Shown piece after piece: positions 1 through 43,945 of a stretch of 64,000 bases of DNA (position 1 is its first letter; the number at the start of each line of letters is the position of its first letter). A program made the position numbers and the translations under genes. Source of the DNA: Montifringilla adamsi (Eukaryota > Chordata > Aves > Passeriformes > Passeridae). The notes below the pieces were generated by a model. It saw only the letters and a program-made list of their open reading frames with translations, did no database searches and was not told the DNA's origin. The stretch spans positions 4,217,161-4,281,160 of the forward strand of contig JAGGNK010011225.1 in the NCBI GenBank assembly GCA_017590115.1, in the 5' to 3' direction.

Positions 1-970
1 GAGTAGTCTCCATAGAGGGAATAAACAAGTCAGCTAGGACCCTTCAGCTTAGGAAAAAAGATGACTGATAAGGGATATGACAGAAGACAATAAAATCACA
101 AGTGTCCTGAAGAAACTACTCAGCAATCTGTTCCTTGTTGTGGCTTTCAATACAAGAAGTGGGGATCATGGAACAAAACTATTAGATGCTAAAATAATTC
201 TTCACACAACAGGAGGTAGGATTTTGGGACTCTCTGCTACAGAATGTCATGAGAGCTAAAAGTCCACATGGTCTCAGGGAGTAAATTTATGGAGGACAAA
301 TACATAAAGGACCATTAAACCCAAAGACATAATCTGTGTTCCAAGAAGGGGTGTGGAAGAATATTCTGGGCAAGGATCACTGTATATTTACCCCATTCTT
401 ACATAAACGGTAAGAATTGTTTTGGCCACCAGTCATATTGGTTTTCCCTTCGAGAAGAGGCAAAAGTCTGTTATTAACACACCTAAAAGCATTTGAGTGA
501 CACCAAAAAAAACCAACTAGGGAGAAGTCCATAATTGCAAGGGATCACAAAAAGAAAATGGGAAGACAGAGGCAAACCATCAGAAATACAAGGAGGTGAG
601 GCAGGAGTGTACAGGCACATTCTCAAGTGATGGTTTGGAGTTACCCATCCTGCCAAAACCATGCATGGATAAATCATTTGAAGAAAAAAATTGGCTACCT
701 GGGCAAGCACCTATGTAGTCAACGGCTTGCTTAAATGTTAAGTGAAATACTGAGTGCCGAAGAAACTTAAATCTGTCACACAAGCAGCCCCGCACTAGAA
801 AAGAACATATTTTAGTCAAAAAGCAACACTCAGGTGTGTTTAAGAAACGCAGAGCAGCAAATGAAACGACAATTAAACACAGCCATGTATTTGGCACAAG
901 GGTGAGTCACGGGTGTGGCAGATCCCCCTGGAGTGAGAAAGGTGCGGGCAGGGTCCGCACCGCGGTGCGC

Positions 971-1190
971 GTTTGATGCTGCGGGCCGTGCGCTGTTTGT
1001 TTGTCGCTGCGGGCTCGGGGGTGTTTGTCGCTGCGGGCCCTGCGCTGTTTGTTTGTCGCTTGTTTGATGTTGCGCCCTCTGCGCTGTCTGATGCTGCGGG
1101 CCGTGCGCTGTTTGTTTGATGCTGCGGGCTCGGGGGTGTTTGTCGCTGCGGGCCGTGCGCTGTTTGTTTGTCGCTGCGGGCCGTGCGGCC
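971..1190. repeat. GC-rich minisatellite, 24/28-bp units
   Basis: About eight to nine diverged tandem units begin GTTTGTCGCTGCGGGC or GTTTGATGCTGCGGGC. They end either in a CGTGCGCTGTTT-type tail (28 bp) or a TCGGGGGT-type tail (24 bp), so two length variants are interspersed. CpG density is far above the surrounding AT-rich DNA. The array leads into further GC-rich non-repetitive sequence up to about 1450. It may be a CpG-rich minisatellite alone or part of a CpG island for an unannotated transcript; the sequence does not decide. Confidence 0.75.
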
Positions 1191-3249
1191 GCTGGCCGCG
1201 GGCAGCACACGTGCGGAGCGGCCTCGCCGCGCCCCAGCTGCAAAGGCCAGCAAAGGCGTGCGCGCCAACGGGATCGGGACATGTGCCGGGAATAACAGAA
1301 CTGCTGTTGTGTCCGCCTCGCTTTGCTGGGGGTTGTTTACAAGGCTTGTTCCGGGCGCAGCCAGCGTGCCCAGTTCAGCTCCGGCAGCGGTGCAGCATGA
1401 GCTCGCCACCGATTGTTTCCCGGGACGGAGTTTTCCCGCTGGAAGAAAGAAATGCGCTGATTTTCCTTCGCCGCAGCTTCAAAAAGGGGCTGTTATGCGA
1501 GCTAAATTGCTTTCTTTTGCTGTTTAGTCTAAATTTGAAATTCATGGCCTGGATTTTTTTGAAGGGGTCTGTATACTTTGAGAAGCCTCATTGACTTTTG
1601 ATAGGATTCAGACCTTTAAGGAAAAAGAATAAATCACCTCAGTGGCACCAGGCTATGGTATATTAATTTTTCGGCAAACTAAAGTAAGAAAATTCTAAAA
1701 AATGTCCAAAAGTAACAACTTACTAACATCAGGTAAATGTTGAAGAAAAGCATCCCATGTGGTGAGTTCCCTTTTTTCTCTCCTTAGCTTTCTAGGCTTT
1801 TCAGTCAGCAAATTTTCTTAAGGATCCAGCAGTTATTACTGAGGACTTCTCTGAGCAGCATGTCATCAGACTATTCACTTAGATGCATGAATTTTTTTCT
1901 GTTTTCCCCTCTATTACACATAAAACCCACTGCCATCAGTGCAAACATGTACAGTCCTGTGTTTCTAAAAACCAGCAATGCTAACTAGAGAAATCTCACA
2001 AAATTTAACAGGGACTAGTTACGAGGATAGACTTCATAATTTGTGTTCAAGCGTAATGTGTTCAAGCTCAATGTGATTGATGATCACTTTTCTTTTGTCT
2101 TCCTTTCAAATCATTTGCAGCAACCACCTGGGCAAAGAGAACACACCCATTTCATCGGGCTCCCTCCCAGCCTGGGAAACTGGGACAAGTGCTTTCAGCC
2201 ACTACCTACACAATTTTGTGCATCTTCCTTCCTGGCTATCAAGGCAAGATCAACTGGGACAGAGCAACTGGTGTAAGGAAAATCGCAGTATTAAAAAAAA
2301 TACAATAAATCTGCAATCTCTGGATTTTCTTGGAGATATAGAAACTGCTGAACAGCATAAGAAAATAACACTCCTAGTTTCTGAGTTTTCTCCCACTTGC
2401 ACTTGACAGCAAAAAAATACACCTCCAAAAAGCCAAGGGCAAAGCAAAAAAAAAAAAAAATCATAGATAACACAGGAAAATGGGACTACTGAGACAAATT
2501 TCGGGCTCTTATTCTATTACAAGTATAAGTTATACCCAATTTCAGTCAGTTTATGATACAAAAACTTACTTTCCTTTAGCTCCCAGATAAAAGCTTCCTA
2601 CTCTCATTTTAGTCTGCCAATCATAAGCTCAGTCAAAAAAACCTAACCATTCCAGGAATCAGGACAGTTCATTTTCTATAGTTAGCTTTCTGTTGGATTG
2701 TCTGTATCAACAAGTATTCTTCTCAGCTTAACCTGTCAAACTTGTATGCTTAGCAGAGCCACTGACTGAAAAGAAGCTGAAGCTGCTGCTTAGGAACATC
2801 AGTAGATACGGTAACAGCAGGCATAATTCAAAACAAATTTTCATTTCTTCACATAGGTTTTAACACTTGACCTTTTTATAATTTATGGAGATTGCCAGAA
2901 CATAAAGATTAGATGGATTCAAATCATCCTCAGGGCTGAGTACTGCAGAATACAATGATGACTTTTAAGTGACACTGGCCTTTCCACCCTTCTTCCATTT
3001 CAAATGCCCAATATGCCAGAATAAATGCAAAGATATGAAAATATGCTTGAAGTTTCAAGTTGCAAAATCTTTTTCCTCATATACTTTAAGGATTAAAAAT
3101 ATGCTTTGCACACCTCTCTGCTCCAAAGAAAATTCTGCTATGCTGCTCTTCAGCCTAAGGAGCTGCCAGAACAGAAGCTGTCCCATCACAGCTCTCGACT
3201 CAAAGTACAAACTCAAACCTTAGCAAAATACAAGGGCAAGAACTGATTT

Positions 3250-3255
3250 TTTATT
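3250..3255 (-). terminator. NSUN2: Candidate NSUN2 poly(A) signal
   Basis: TTTATT on the plus strand reads AATAAA on the NSUN2 strand, about 1.3 kb past the stop codon. I noticed no closer perfect AATAAA. This is position-based inference only, and the real 3' end could use a variant hexamer nearer the stop. Confidence 0.2.
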
Positions 3256-4578
3256 AACCTATTTTATGGACTCTCAAGAGGAAAATGAGTCCTGTCAATG
3301 GTTCCTCACTGCATGAGACTAATATCTCATCAGAGGACATGGCATTATTTCACTTTTATGTCTGTCCCTCAAGAATTCTCCCTTTGATGAAGTAGTTCAA
3401 GGGCAGACATCAAAAAGTCTGTTGTAGCAAGGTACAGCAAATGGATCCAAGCCACATAAGACTTCATAAATAAAAATACACATGATAAAATTCTGCTTGA
3501 CAAGCATAGCAAATATTTGCATCACTATGGCCCTAGAGGAGGACAGTACCTTGTACTGCTGGTCACTTTCAGACCAACTTGATAGAAGTACAGAGAGAGT
3601 ACTGCTGCAACTAAGCCACAAAAGATAGAATTTATATTCCAAGTCTCTGAGGTAGCCAACTTTTTTTAAAGTCAGATTAAATGAATTACCCTTCTAGACC
3701 TAAATAACCTTTTAAATATCTACTATACAACAACATATATAGCACCATGCTTTTTCTTTTAAACTGTTATTTCAGCTATAAACAAGTTATCTTACAAAAA
3801 TTAGAGATGACTCCCACTAGAACTGACAGAGGAAGAGATGACCACAGCAGATCTGAGTGATGGTCACAGACTCTTCCCAGGCACATTTCAAGACAGGAGT
3901 CTGAGGCACACTCAGCACACCTAAAGCTCTAGCTAACAGTATTTACTAGCTGGGTCTGTCAAGCAATTAATCACTCTGAAGAAGAACCTCAGACATCAGT
4001 GTCTGATAAAGTGCATTCTGCTTTTTTTTTCCCAGGATGCTGGACATGGTTTTCTTCCAAATAACTATGCACCAGGCTGTCAGTCAGACATCCTGTATGT
4101 GCCCTTGTATGGATACACCGATTCTCTTACCCTTTAAAGAACCTGCAGGCATCAACAGTAACCAGATCAGGTGGTAGGTGGGGTAAGCAATCATGGGAGA
4201 AAAAATGTTTTTGGAATCTATGTGCTTTGAATGGAACCCCAGGCTTTTCTTCTGAAGGAATTTTTGACCTGTTACACACGTGCAGTGCATTTGTGCATAC
4301 CACTGTTCCATTAAAAATACAGACTTGAGATTTTACTGGTGCCTGCGCTGTTGCCAGCAAGACACACAAACCCACCAATAAAAAAAAGAGTTTAAAATGG
4401 TGAAAAGAAGACACACTTGAAGGGAAATCTCTTTATAGCTTTCATTTAAAATATAAAATAGGTGAAACTTTAAAAGAAGAACATCCCATTCTGACCAAAT
4501 TTTAAAATACAGTTTCATGCTAAAAGCAAAAGTCTGGATGTGAGCCTCATGGAAGCTGCCAAGCAATACAGTAAGAAA

Positions 4579-35803
<31,225 letters not shown>

Positions 35804-36366
35804 GCTGTGCTTTTAACACTTTGAGATGGATGCTTTTAGTAACAGCCAACGTTTTACAGATGCTGGCATGTTAGCAACACACTGGGATCATCACTGTGAC
35901 AAAGCCTTTCTGTCAGTGCTGCTATTACTTACTGCTTTTTCCTCTTAATGGTAGACCAGAAATCTGATGGACAGGGTGAATAGGAACAGAAATGCTTTCC
36001 CAGCAGTGAAGCACCTTCATAAGTACATTAGGCAACGAGTCTGAATTGGCATCATGGGAAGTACTGTGCAGGACTTCTGATGCTTCTTTTTCTGTCTGTG
36101 AGGGCTTCTGCTGTTTCCACTCAATATAGCCAAGCTGTCCTGAGGATTGTGCTGTGGGCTCAGCCACCCTCACTGCAGTCTGGGTGGTGTGTTTTGCCTA
36201 CATACACAAATAGGGTTGATTTTATTTTTTTTCCTTGCCTTACTAAGCCTTTACATTCCCCTCACCTGCATTTCCAGAAGAGCTGGTGATGTAGACCAAG
36301 GAATTAGATGAATGCAGTTGCTTTTAGATGAGAGGCAGTGTTTTTCCTTCTCTTTGCACCCTTACA

Positions 36367-36372
36367 AATAAA
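36367..36372 (+). terminator. SRD5A1: Likely SRD5A1 poly(A) signal
   Basis: AATAAA lies about 565 bp after the stop codon and is the first perfect hexamer noticed in the 3'UTR direction. The 3' end would then fall near 36390. Longer transcripts are not excluded. Confidence 0.5.
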
Positions 36373-37507
36373 GGGACACTGTACAGACAATATCTAATGG
36401 TATTTACATAAAAGTTGTACTGCTAATAGATTAATATTGTCATCTACCTCTTAAAATTGATAGCTATCTCAATATGCAATATGTGTTTTCTCACTCTAAA
36501 CTGGTTTTGGAAGTCTACTTAGGCCAATCTAGCATTGTTAACAATTGTGTAATATTTTCTAACTTAATTTATAAAAAAAAAAACCTTGATATTTAAAAAT
36601 TTTTTCTTACTATACTTTTTTAAAAAAATCAAGTGTCTTCCTTCTTCTGTTGCTAACATTCTAGATGATTTTTTAATTCTAAAATTCTGGAGCCTTTTGT
36701 CCATTCTCATACCCCAACCTTTTGCTCACAAAGGACTCCAGAATGGATCCAAGAACATTATGAGATCCCAAGCATACAGATTTTCAAGTTATCTGTGTCT
36801 TTTGCATGATTGTAATAATAGGGAATCTTTTAGAATTGCTGACACTAAAAAAAAAAACAAAACCAAAACAACTCAAGGGAAAACTAAAAAAAACTACAAA
36901 TAATCCGACAAAGCCCTCAAGTGAACAACCAAATTCTAATAATTAAAAAAATTTTAAAAACAAACAAATGAACACTAACTTTAAAAAACTTTCCACAAAA
37001 CCCCAAAACTCTGCTGCTAATATAATTTGAAAATAAATGGAATTCAAACTTTTGCCAAGTGTCTTCTGCTCTGTTTGCACTTCTGTGTTGGGTTATGTTC
37101 TTCAAAACAAATTAGTAATGTAATTTTGCCAGATGCTAAGTTTTCCAGTAGGGCATTGCAGTAAGATTTGTTTTGATGAGCAGTCATGATGCTTGCTGGA
37201 GAGAGAGAATGGTGAAGAGTTTGATTTACTCCTCAATGCTAAAATGGAATTATTTGACAATGAAAGTTCAATAGTTCACTTAAAGCATATTCTGAAGATA
37301 ATTTTAGAATCTTAGTCTTACATATCAGAGTATTTCTAAATCCTGTCATCTCTGCAGCATTTTTTAAAATCTTTTTTTTTAAATCATCCACCTATCAAAA
37401 TCTCTTTTAGTGGAAAAAAATATCAGATTCAAAAACCACTATCTACCCAAGGTGTTTAAACACTTATGTAGTTTATGGTGAATTAATATCTTTCTTTTCT
37501 GGGGGTT

Positions 37508-38537
37508 GTGTGGCCAGATTTTAGTGATGGGGGCGACAGGAGTGACTTCTGTAAGAAGCTGCTAGAAGCTTCCCCCATGTCTTTCGGAGCTAGTGCCAGC
37601 TTGTCCCAGGGCCAACCTTCTCAACCTGCTCCTGGCCAAGGCTGACCCCATCATGAAGGACAGTAATGTTTTTGTAATAACATATTTAAGAAAGAAAAAA
37701 AAAAAATGTTCTTGGGCAGAGCACCATCTATGCAGACACCAAGTGGAGGAGTGGGAGGAGGCACTTCAGGTGTTGGAGCTGAGATTCCCCTGCTGGAGCT
37801 GTGCCCCTGCAGCCCATGGAAGACCATGGGGATGCAGAGATCCACCTGCAGCCTGTGGAGGATCCTCATGCCAGAGCAAGTGGCTGCCTGAGACAAGGCT
37901 GTGAATCCATGGGAAGCCTGTGCTGGAGCAGGGTTGTGACAGGAATGTTTGGATAGAGGAGCCTATGCTGGGGCAGGTTTCATGGTGGGGTTTGTGACCC
38001 TGTGGGGACCCATACTGGAGCAGCCTCTGCCTGAACAGCTGCACTGTGTGGAAGAGCAATCCACGTTGGAGCAGTTCATGGAGAGCTGTTGCCCATGGGA
38101 TGGACTTAGACTGGAGGAGTTCATGGAGAACTGTCTCCTGTGGGAGGGACCCCATGTTGGAGGGGAAGGCCTCCTCTCCTGGAAGAGCAGGAGAAACCAC
38201 AGGTGATGAACTGATCATGGCCCCCCTTCCCTGTCTCCCTGAGCCTCCCTGGGGGAGGAGGTAGACCTTGGGAAGAAGAGAAAGGTGGAGGGAAGGTGTT
38301 TTTAATATGTATTTCACTTTTCATTATCCTTCTCTGTTTTTGTTAGTAATAAATTCAGTTAATATCCCAAATTTGAGTCTCTTTTGTCTGTGGCAATATT
38401 TGATGAATGATCTCTCCTGGTCATTATCTCAACCCATGAAGCTTAGGCTTTGGTTTCTTCTCCCTGTCCAGTTGTGGAGAGGAGTCATAGAGTGGCTTTG
38501 GTGGACACCTGGCATTTAGCCAGGACCAACCCACCAA
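37508..38537 (+). mobile_element. Solo LTR of an avian endogenous retrovirus
   Basis: This GC-richer block of about 1 kb ends with the features of a common bird ERV LTR: repeated CTGGAGGAGTTCATGGAG-like GGAG-rich units, CCCTGGGGGAGGAGGTAGA, a GTTAGTAATAAATTCAGTTAAT stretch with an AATAAA signal at 38348-38353, then GGTGGACACCTGGCATTTAGCC and CAACCCACCA at the 3' edge. No gag, pol or env sequence flanks it, so it appears to be a solo LTR. Boundaries are approximate; I could not confirm a target-site duplication. The ERV class assignment (ERVL-like) is from memory of similar bird LTRs. Confidence 0.7.
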
Positions 38538-39104
38538 AATATATCTTCAGGGATATTTGTTTAAAAATCACTAATGGGACAATCTACCAGTAAAAAAAAT
38601 CACCTTTCTGCAGCACTTTAGACTCTGTTTTAACACTTTTTTTTTTACCTTTTTTGAAAAGGCAAATGCCCTTTTAATACTAAACAGTGAAAGAAAGGTC
38701 AGTGTTTATTACATCTCTATATTCAAGAGCTGTAGCTCTCTAGTCTTCTATCATAGTTTCCAGAAAATTTGAACAGATGTCTTGATTTTTCTCTGCTACT
38801 ATGCTAATAAATATTTATCTTGCCTAAAAGTTCAGTTGGTTTGCCCACATAATGTTAATTTATGGTTTGCCTACAGTGGGATAGGATCCGAAGTGTGATA
38901 GTCTGACAGCTTATCCCTGTTCTCTTGCTTGTTACAGAAAAGGAAAAGCTAAGGTCTGTGGGCTGTGAATGTCAGCATGTTTAGAAATTTTAGTTAATTG
39001 GATTGATAAAAAAAATCCCTAACCCAAGCCAGAAGGTTTTGTTCTTTGTGTGATTATATTTTATATCCTCATTATACTTCTGGAGCCTTCCCTAAGTAAA
39101 GATG

Positions 39105-39533
39105 TTATTTGAGGCAATTCTTAGAGTGCAGGTCTTATGAGGAGCAGCTGAAAGAGCTAGGACTGTTTAGCCTGGAGAAAAGGGAGCCCAGGGGGAATCT
39201 TACTACTCTCTACAACTGCCTGAAAGGAGATTGTAGCCAGGTGGGAATTCATCTCTTCTTCCAGGTAACAAGTGACAGACTGAGAGGACATGGCCTTATG
39301 TTGTGCCAGGAGATGTTCAGATTGGCTATTATGAAAAATTTCTTCACTGAAAGGGTTGTCAAGCCCTGGAACAATCTGCCTGGGGGAGTGGTGGAGTCAA
39401 AATCCTTGGAAGTATGCGTGTAGTTGTGGCACTGAGGGAGATGGTTTAGTGGTGGACTTGGTAGTGCTGGGTTAAAGGTTGGACTCAACATTGAGGTCTT
39501 TTCCAACCTAAACGACTTCATGATTCCCACATT
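39105..39533 (+). mobile_element. CR1 LINE 3' fragment
   Basis: TATGAGGAGCAGCTGAAAGAGCT, GGACTGTTTAGCCTGGAGAA, CTCTCTACAACTGCCTGAAAGG, AAATTTCTTCACTGAAAGGGTTGTCAAGC, TTTAGTGGTGGACTTGG, GTGCTGGGTTAAAGGTTGGACTC and TTTTCCAACCTAAACGAC are in perfect CR1 order. A nearly intact 104-codon frame remains, but it is 3'-region CR1 sequence and not a host gene. Confidence 0.92.
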
Positions 39534-41883
39534 TCAAGACCCAGGTACATTGGTGAAAGCATATTATCAACTTGGTCAAATGCTAGAATTGTCTTTTGTT
39601 TAAACAATATCCCACTTATTTGTCATCACTTGAGATCCCTTTCCTTTTCTGCAGCTCTGACCGATTTTTCTGTTGGAAAATATCTAATACTGAAACCTTT
39701 TTCTCAAGAACATGTAATGTGAAAATGAACTCTGTTCTATGCATTCCAGAGGGAGAAAACATGCATACTTGCTACTGGGTATATCTGTAGCTGTTTTTAA
39801 TAGAGATGCTTCTAGTCAGATTGATACATCTTTCCCCCAAATCCCTTACTAATAAAACATGATTTGTGGTGTCTTGCTTGAATAATTTTTTTTTTTTTCC
39901 TGTTAGTAATCCCCACTCTAACTTGTGGAGATTGACCAAGGCTTTTGTACCAACAATTTCATTATCCCAGCTGAGATCTTGGGGAGTATAAAAACAAGAT
40001 TGGATTAGAATGACCTAGATGCATGTGTGAACTTGATGAGATGCACTCAAAGCAGTTATTAAAAGTCACAAGGTAAATTTGTCTAGTGATACATTCTTAG
40101 TTACGTAAAACAAAGTATGTAGCTGAGATGTTCCACACTTGCAGTTAGAACAAAGATTAACAGAAGCAGAGGCTGCTCATTTGGGTTCCTCTCCTGCTGC
40201 TAGGTCACTTTTCACTTGAAAAAATGGTAGCACCTGCTGTTTCAACTGTTTTAATTGAGATTCAGCATGATATTATCTTTTGGGGGAGTGAAGATAGTGT
40301 ACAAATGACTTTATAAACTTGAATTCTTCCAGCAGGCAGAAAATCCTGAGTGCCTACCACAGTTTTTATATTCTGTTTGTGACTGAAATATATTAATAAC
40401 TTTAGTATGAGACTGTCCCAGTCTGTTCTCTGCTTCTCAGTTTTACCAATAACAGTTGCAGTTGTCAGGGCAGCCTTTCATACACACATCCATTTTGTAA
40501 GGAAAGCAGATCTCAAGTTAAAATTGCACCACTTTTTGCAGTGATGCAATGTTATCTATCACCATCTATGTGCTCATGTGCCCACACAAAAATATGTGTA
40601 AGCAAGCAATTAAATTTCTATTGCAGGACAACTGAAGGGCAAAGCCTTAACCAAGGTTTGCATGTGAAAGAATTGCACAACTGAAGCTTGCTCTTGAACT
40701 TCTTATAACAACATGTTTTTTATATCTCTTGCTTGATTTACCATGTCTGCTTAAAAATCAAAGCTAATACAGGATGCATTGTTGTGTACAAGTGGGTAGT
40801 GGAAACAATAGGTTATTTGCTCGCAGAGATGAAAGAAAACCTAACACTTGGTAACCTTTGGTGTAATGCTTCCCAGGAGATGATGCCTTACCAATGTGCT
40901 AGGAGTGTTTCAGTAGTGTTGTTTGTCCCTGCTCCCTCTTGTTTTGGAAATATCTGTCTAGTTTCTGAAAGGACAGGGGTGGCTGAATGCAAAGAGATAG
41001 CACTAGCAAAGCCACATTTTCCAGCTGCTCTGGGAGGAAGCACTCCATTTCTCTTGGACTATTGAAAGGGAAAACCACCACAAATTTAGTTATAAACTTC
41101 TTCCAGAAAAGAAACAGCTGTGTGATCTGGGAACAGGGGCTCAGACTTTGAGCAGCACTGTCCAGACTAAAGACCAGTCCAATGTAAGCAAGAAAAACCT
41201 ACTTCAGGTACCTGCTATATTTGTGTCCTGCTGGCTGCTTCATAGGGTTGGAATCTAACCTTTTTAATTCATATCAGTGTGTTGGTGAACAGTCCAAGAG
41301 GCTTCCAGTTGTGTCCCCACTCAACATGTTTTTGCTGCAGAAGACCAAGAGACACATGCTGTGCAGATCAGGGTCCTGCTAATGTGCAAGGAAGCCCTGT
41401 GACAAAGCAGCCCAGTGCAATAGTGTAGATCTGTAGGATTTTAATGTTTTTCAAAGGCAAGCATGTTTCCTCTTTCATTCTCGTCCTGCCTCTTTGAAAA
41501 ATGGTGATGGTATCACCATCAGGATGGAACAGGAGAACTGAATTAGAAATCACAAATAGTACTGTGAATGTGCTCAAGTGTTAAAGGACAGTCATCAAGA
41601 TATACTGAAATCAGTAACCAGAGAGAAAAATACTCCTTTTTACACTTCAAATAATCCTTGCAGATTTTACTAGACCTCAGAAATAAAGAGTATTAGATTA
41701 AACATAATATTTAGTCTGAAACAGTGCAGTACATGATAACTACTGATAGAATAAAGTAATACTAGGAAGAGTAGTTTAGAAAATATGAGTAGCTATGCAG
41801 ACAGCATACAGCAGTATAATGTTATGAATAGAAAGCTAAGTGACCAAGAAAAAATGCACTATTTTCATAAGCAAAAAGAGAAC

Positions 41884-42282
41884 ACTACTCTAGTGTGGAG
41901 TCTTCCTTGGGCTGCAGGTGGATCTCTGCTCCATTACGGACTTCCATGGGCTGCAGGGGCACAGCTGCCTCACCACGGCTGCAAGGGAATCTCAGCTCTG
42001 GCACCTGGAGCACCTCCTCGCCCCTCCTTCCTCGCGCACCTTGGTGTCTGCATAGCTGCTCCTCAGCATATTCTCACTCCTCTCTCCACTTGCAGGTTTT
42101 TTTGCCCCTTTTTAACTATTATCCCAGCAATGCCACCATCACTGGCTGGGTTCAGCCTCGGCCAGCAATAGGTCTGTCCTGGAGCTGGCTGGCATTGGTT
42201 CTGCTGGACATGGGAGAAACTTCTGGTAGCTTCTCACAAAAGCCACCCCTGTAGCCCCCCTATTACTAAAACCTTGCCATGC
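41884..42282 (-). mobile_element. Truncated LTR, same family, reverse orientation
   Basis: Read on the minus strand it begins GGCAAGGTTTTAGTAATAGGGGG, then GTGAGAAGCTACCAGAAG..TCCCATGTC, CCAGCTCCAGGACAG, AGACACCAAGGTG.., GAGCTGAGATTCCC, CTGTGCCCCTGCAGCCCATGG and AGAGATCCACCTGCAGCC. Those blocks occur in the same order in the 5' half of the LTR at 37508-38537. Only the 5' half is left. Confidence 0.72.
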
Positions 42283-43461
42283 AAGCCAAATAAAACATTT
42301 GAATTTTTAAAAGTTCAAAATAAAACACTAAGATGGCACTTGTAGGAAAAGTCTTTTGTCAATAGCTTTTAAGTGGTTTTCCTAAACTGCAACTGCCATG
42401 CAATGCCAGACATTCCAGATTTCAATGAATAATATGCTGTAATTACTACTCTTTAAATGGTTACTATTAAAAGTAAAAAACCCCAAAGTAATTATACTTT
42501 GTTTCCTAATTCTTCATACTAGATGAATTGTCATTGCAACAGCTTTTAATTTCAATTCAAAGCAGACAAAACAATCTCCTTTGCAGATGCAACCCCATCT
42601 GCTACTGTGGCTAAACCTCAGAGATGTTCTTGAATGTTCTTGTTTTTGCATCAGATCAAAAAAAGATAAATTGCTAGTAACACTGCAGATGACAAACCAT
42701 GCCTTATTTTTCATCGAGTAATACTGTCATCTTCTGCCACTTTGTGTCTTCATTAACACTAGGCTAATTAGAAACATGAAATGATTATCTAACATTTTCT
42801 AACATATAAAACCCAGTCTAACACTGCTCTCAATTGTCTTATTGTGACACTGCACAGATGTGGGTTTACTGGGTACCTATTGCATCATAGTTTCCAGTCC
42901 CCTCTAAGCACTGCCTAGAGCAGAAATTGTTACTCACAGCAGCAAACTCAGAGACAGTCCTCTCCTCCAGCTCAGGGACCCTGGAAGCAGACAAGAATGC
43001 ACCCCCAAACAAGCATGAATAAATTACCAGCAGAGGTCTGCACCAGCCATCTGTGTCTGTGTTGCACAACATGTAGAACAACAAGGAGTGCTAAACTTCC
43101 GGCTCATGATCCTCTTTCCCCTCCAGCCCCCAACACGGCAGCCCTCAGTAAGAGACACCATCCTCTACAAAGTTACTGATAGCTAGACCAGTTCCTTGCC
43201 AGCACTTAGTGCACAGACCCTCCTTTGGTGTCACAGCACTCAGCCAGGCAGGCCAGGAAAGATGGAAGCCCACCCAGAGAATTTTTTATTTCAGCCTTTC
43301 AGAGGCTTACAACTTTTGTTTGGGCTTGGAAGTTTTTTGTCCGTTTCTGGGAAATACGTCAATGCAAATGTACAAAGTGGATGCCTCCAGCAGCTGGGCT
43401 CAGGCACCCAGTCTGCCCAGCAGCTACCCCTGGATCTCAGTCTCCTCAGTCACTGGCACTT

Positions 43462-43514
43462 GGATGCATGCATGCATGCATGCATCCATGTATCCAAGCC
43501 CATGCATGCATGGG
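43462..43514. repeat. TGCA microsatellite with two perfect palindromes
   Basis: The block from 43462 to 43487 is a 26-bp perfect palindrome built on repeated ATGC. Twelve bases later, 43499-43514 is a 16-bp perfect palindrome (CCCATGCATGCATGGG). The alternating purine-pyrimidine core could adopt cruciform or Z-like structures. Confidence 0.85.
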
Positions 43515-43879
43515 GACACAGTTTGAATCCACCATTGACTGTGCTCAGACACAAAGGGCATCCAGCAAGGGGCCCTGGCTCCTCAACCTCCACAGCTGCC
43601 ACCACTTGGAAATGCAAAATTCTGAGAGGCCTGCAGCTGCATCCTGGCTGCTGGTATATTTAGTCTGTTCTTGCCTCAGATTTTCACTAAACACCTTCAG
43701 TTAAATCAAACAAACAATAAATAACACCAGGGGGAAAAATTCCATTCAATGATTTATTCATGTAACATTGTTTTACACACAGTGAATTCATGGACTATCG
43801 CATGAACTGATAATAAGAGGGGTTCCTGGAGAGTTTCCTGTGGAGAAAAGATTGCTTACCCAGGGCAAATTTTTATTTT

Positions 43880-43945
43880 GGGGTGGAGTTTTTTTTGTGT
43901 TTTGGGGTTTTTTGTTTGGTTGGGGTTTGGTCTGGGTTTTTTGGT
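43880..43945. repeat. G/T-rich low-complexity patch
   Basis: The plus strand is nearly free of A and C here: TTGGGGTGGAGTTTTTTTTG, TTTTGGGGTTTTTTG, TTGGTTGGGGTTTGG. Several G3-G4 runs lie close together, so a G-quadruplex is conceivable. It may equally be a decayed retroposon tail. Confidence 0.6.

Larger units (their letters stand above)
1..4578. other. Flank beyond the NSUN2 stop: 3'UTR side plus intergenic DNA
   Basis: There is no recognisable protein gene here. The part nearest 4578 should be the NSUN2 3'UTR, since that gene is read leftwards. Most of the interval is AT-rich single-copy-looking DNA with short A-runs, for example around 2446-2460. The exception is a GC- and CpG-rich block at roughly 940-1450 containing a minisatellite, listed separately. 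Open frames in that block run in several frames at once and match no family I recognise. Confidence 0.6.

Noticed and set aside
1001..1594. Open frame of 197 codons on the plus strand and a 178-codon frame opposite it
   Set aside because: Both run through the GC-rich minisatellite, give Arg/Cys/Leu- or Gln/Thr/Ala-rich repeats and match no family. Stop codons are rare in such DNA.
37766..38317. 183-codon minus-strand frame
   Set aside because: It lies entirely within the LTR at 37508-38537 and resembles no retroviral or host protein.
37508..42282. A full provirus bounded by the two LTR pieces
   Set aside because: The LTRs point in opposite directions, one is only half an LTR, and no gag/pol/env-like sequence lies between them.
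43196..43704. Overlapping frames of about 105-159 codons in three phases
   Set aside because: All three plus frames are open together and include the TGCA microsatellite. There is no recognisable domain and no splice or CpG-island support.
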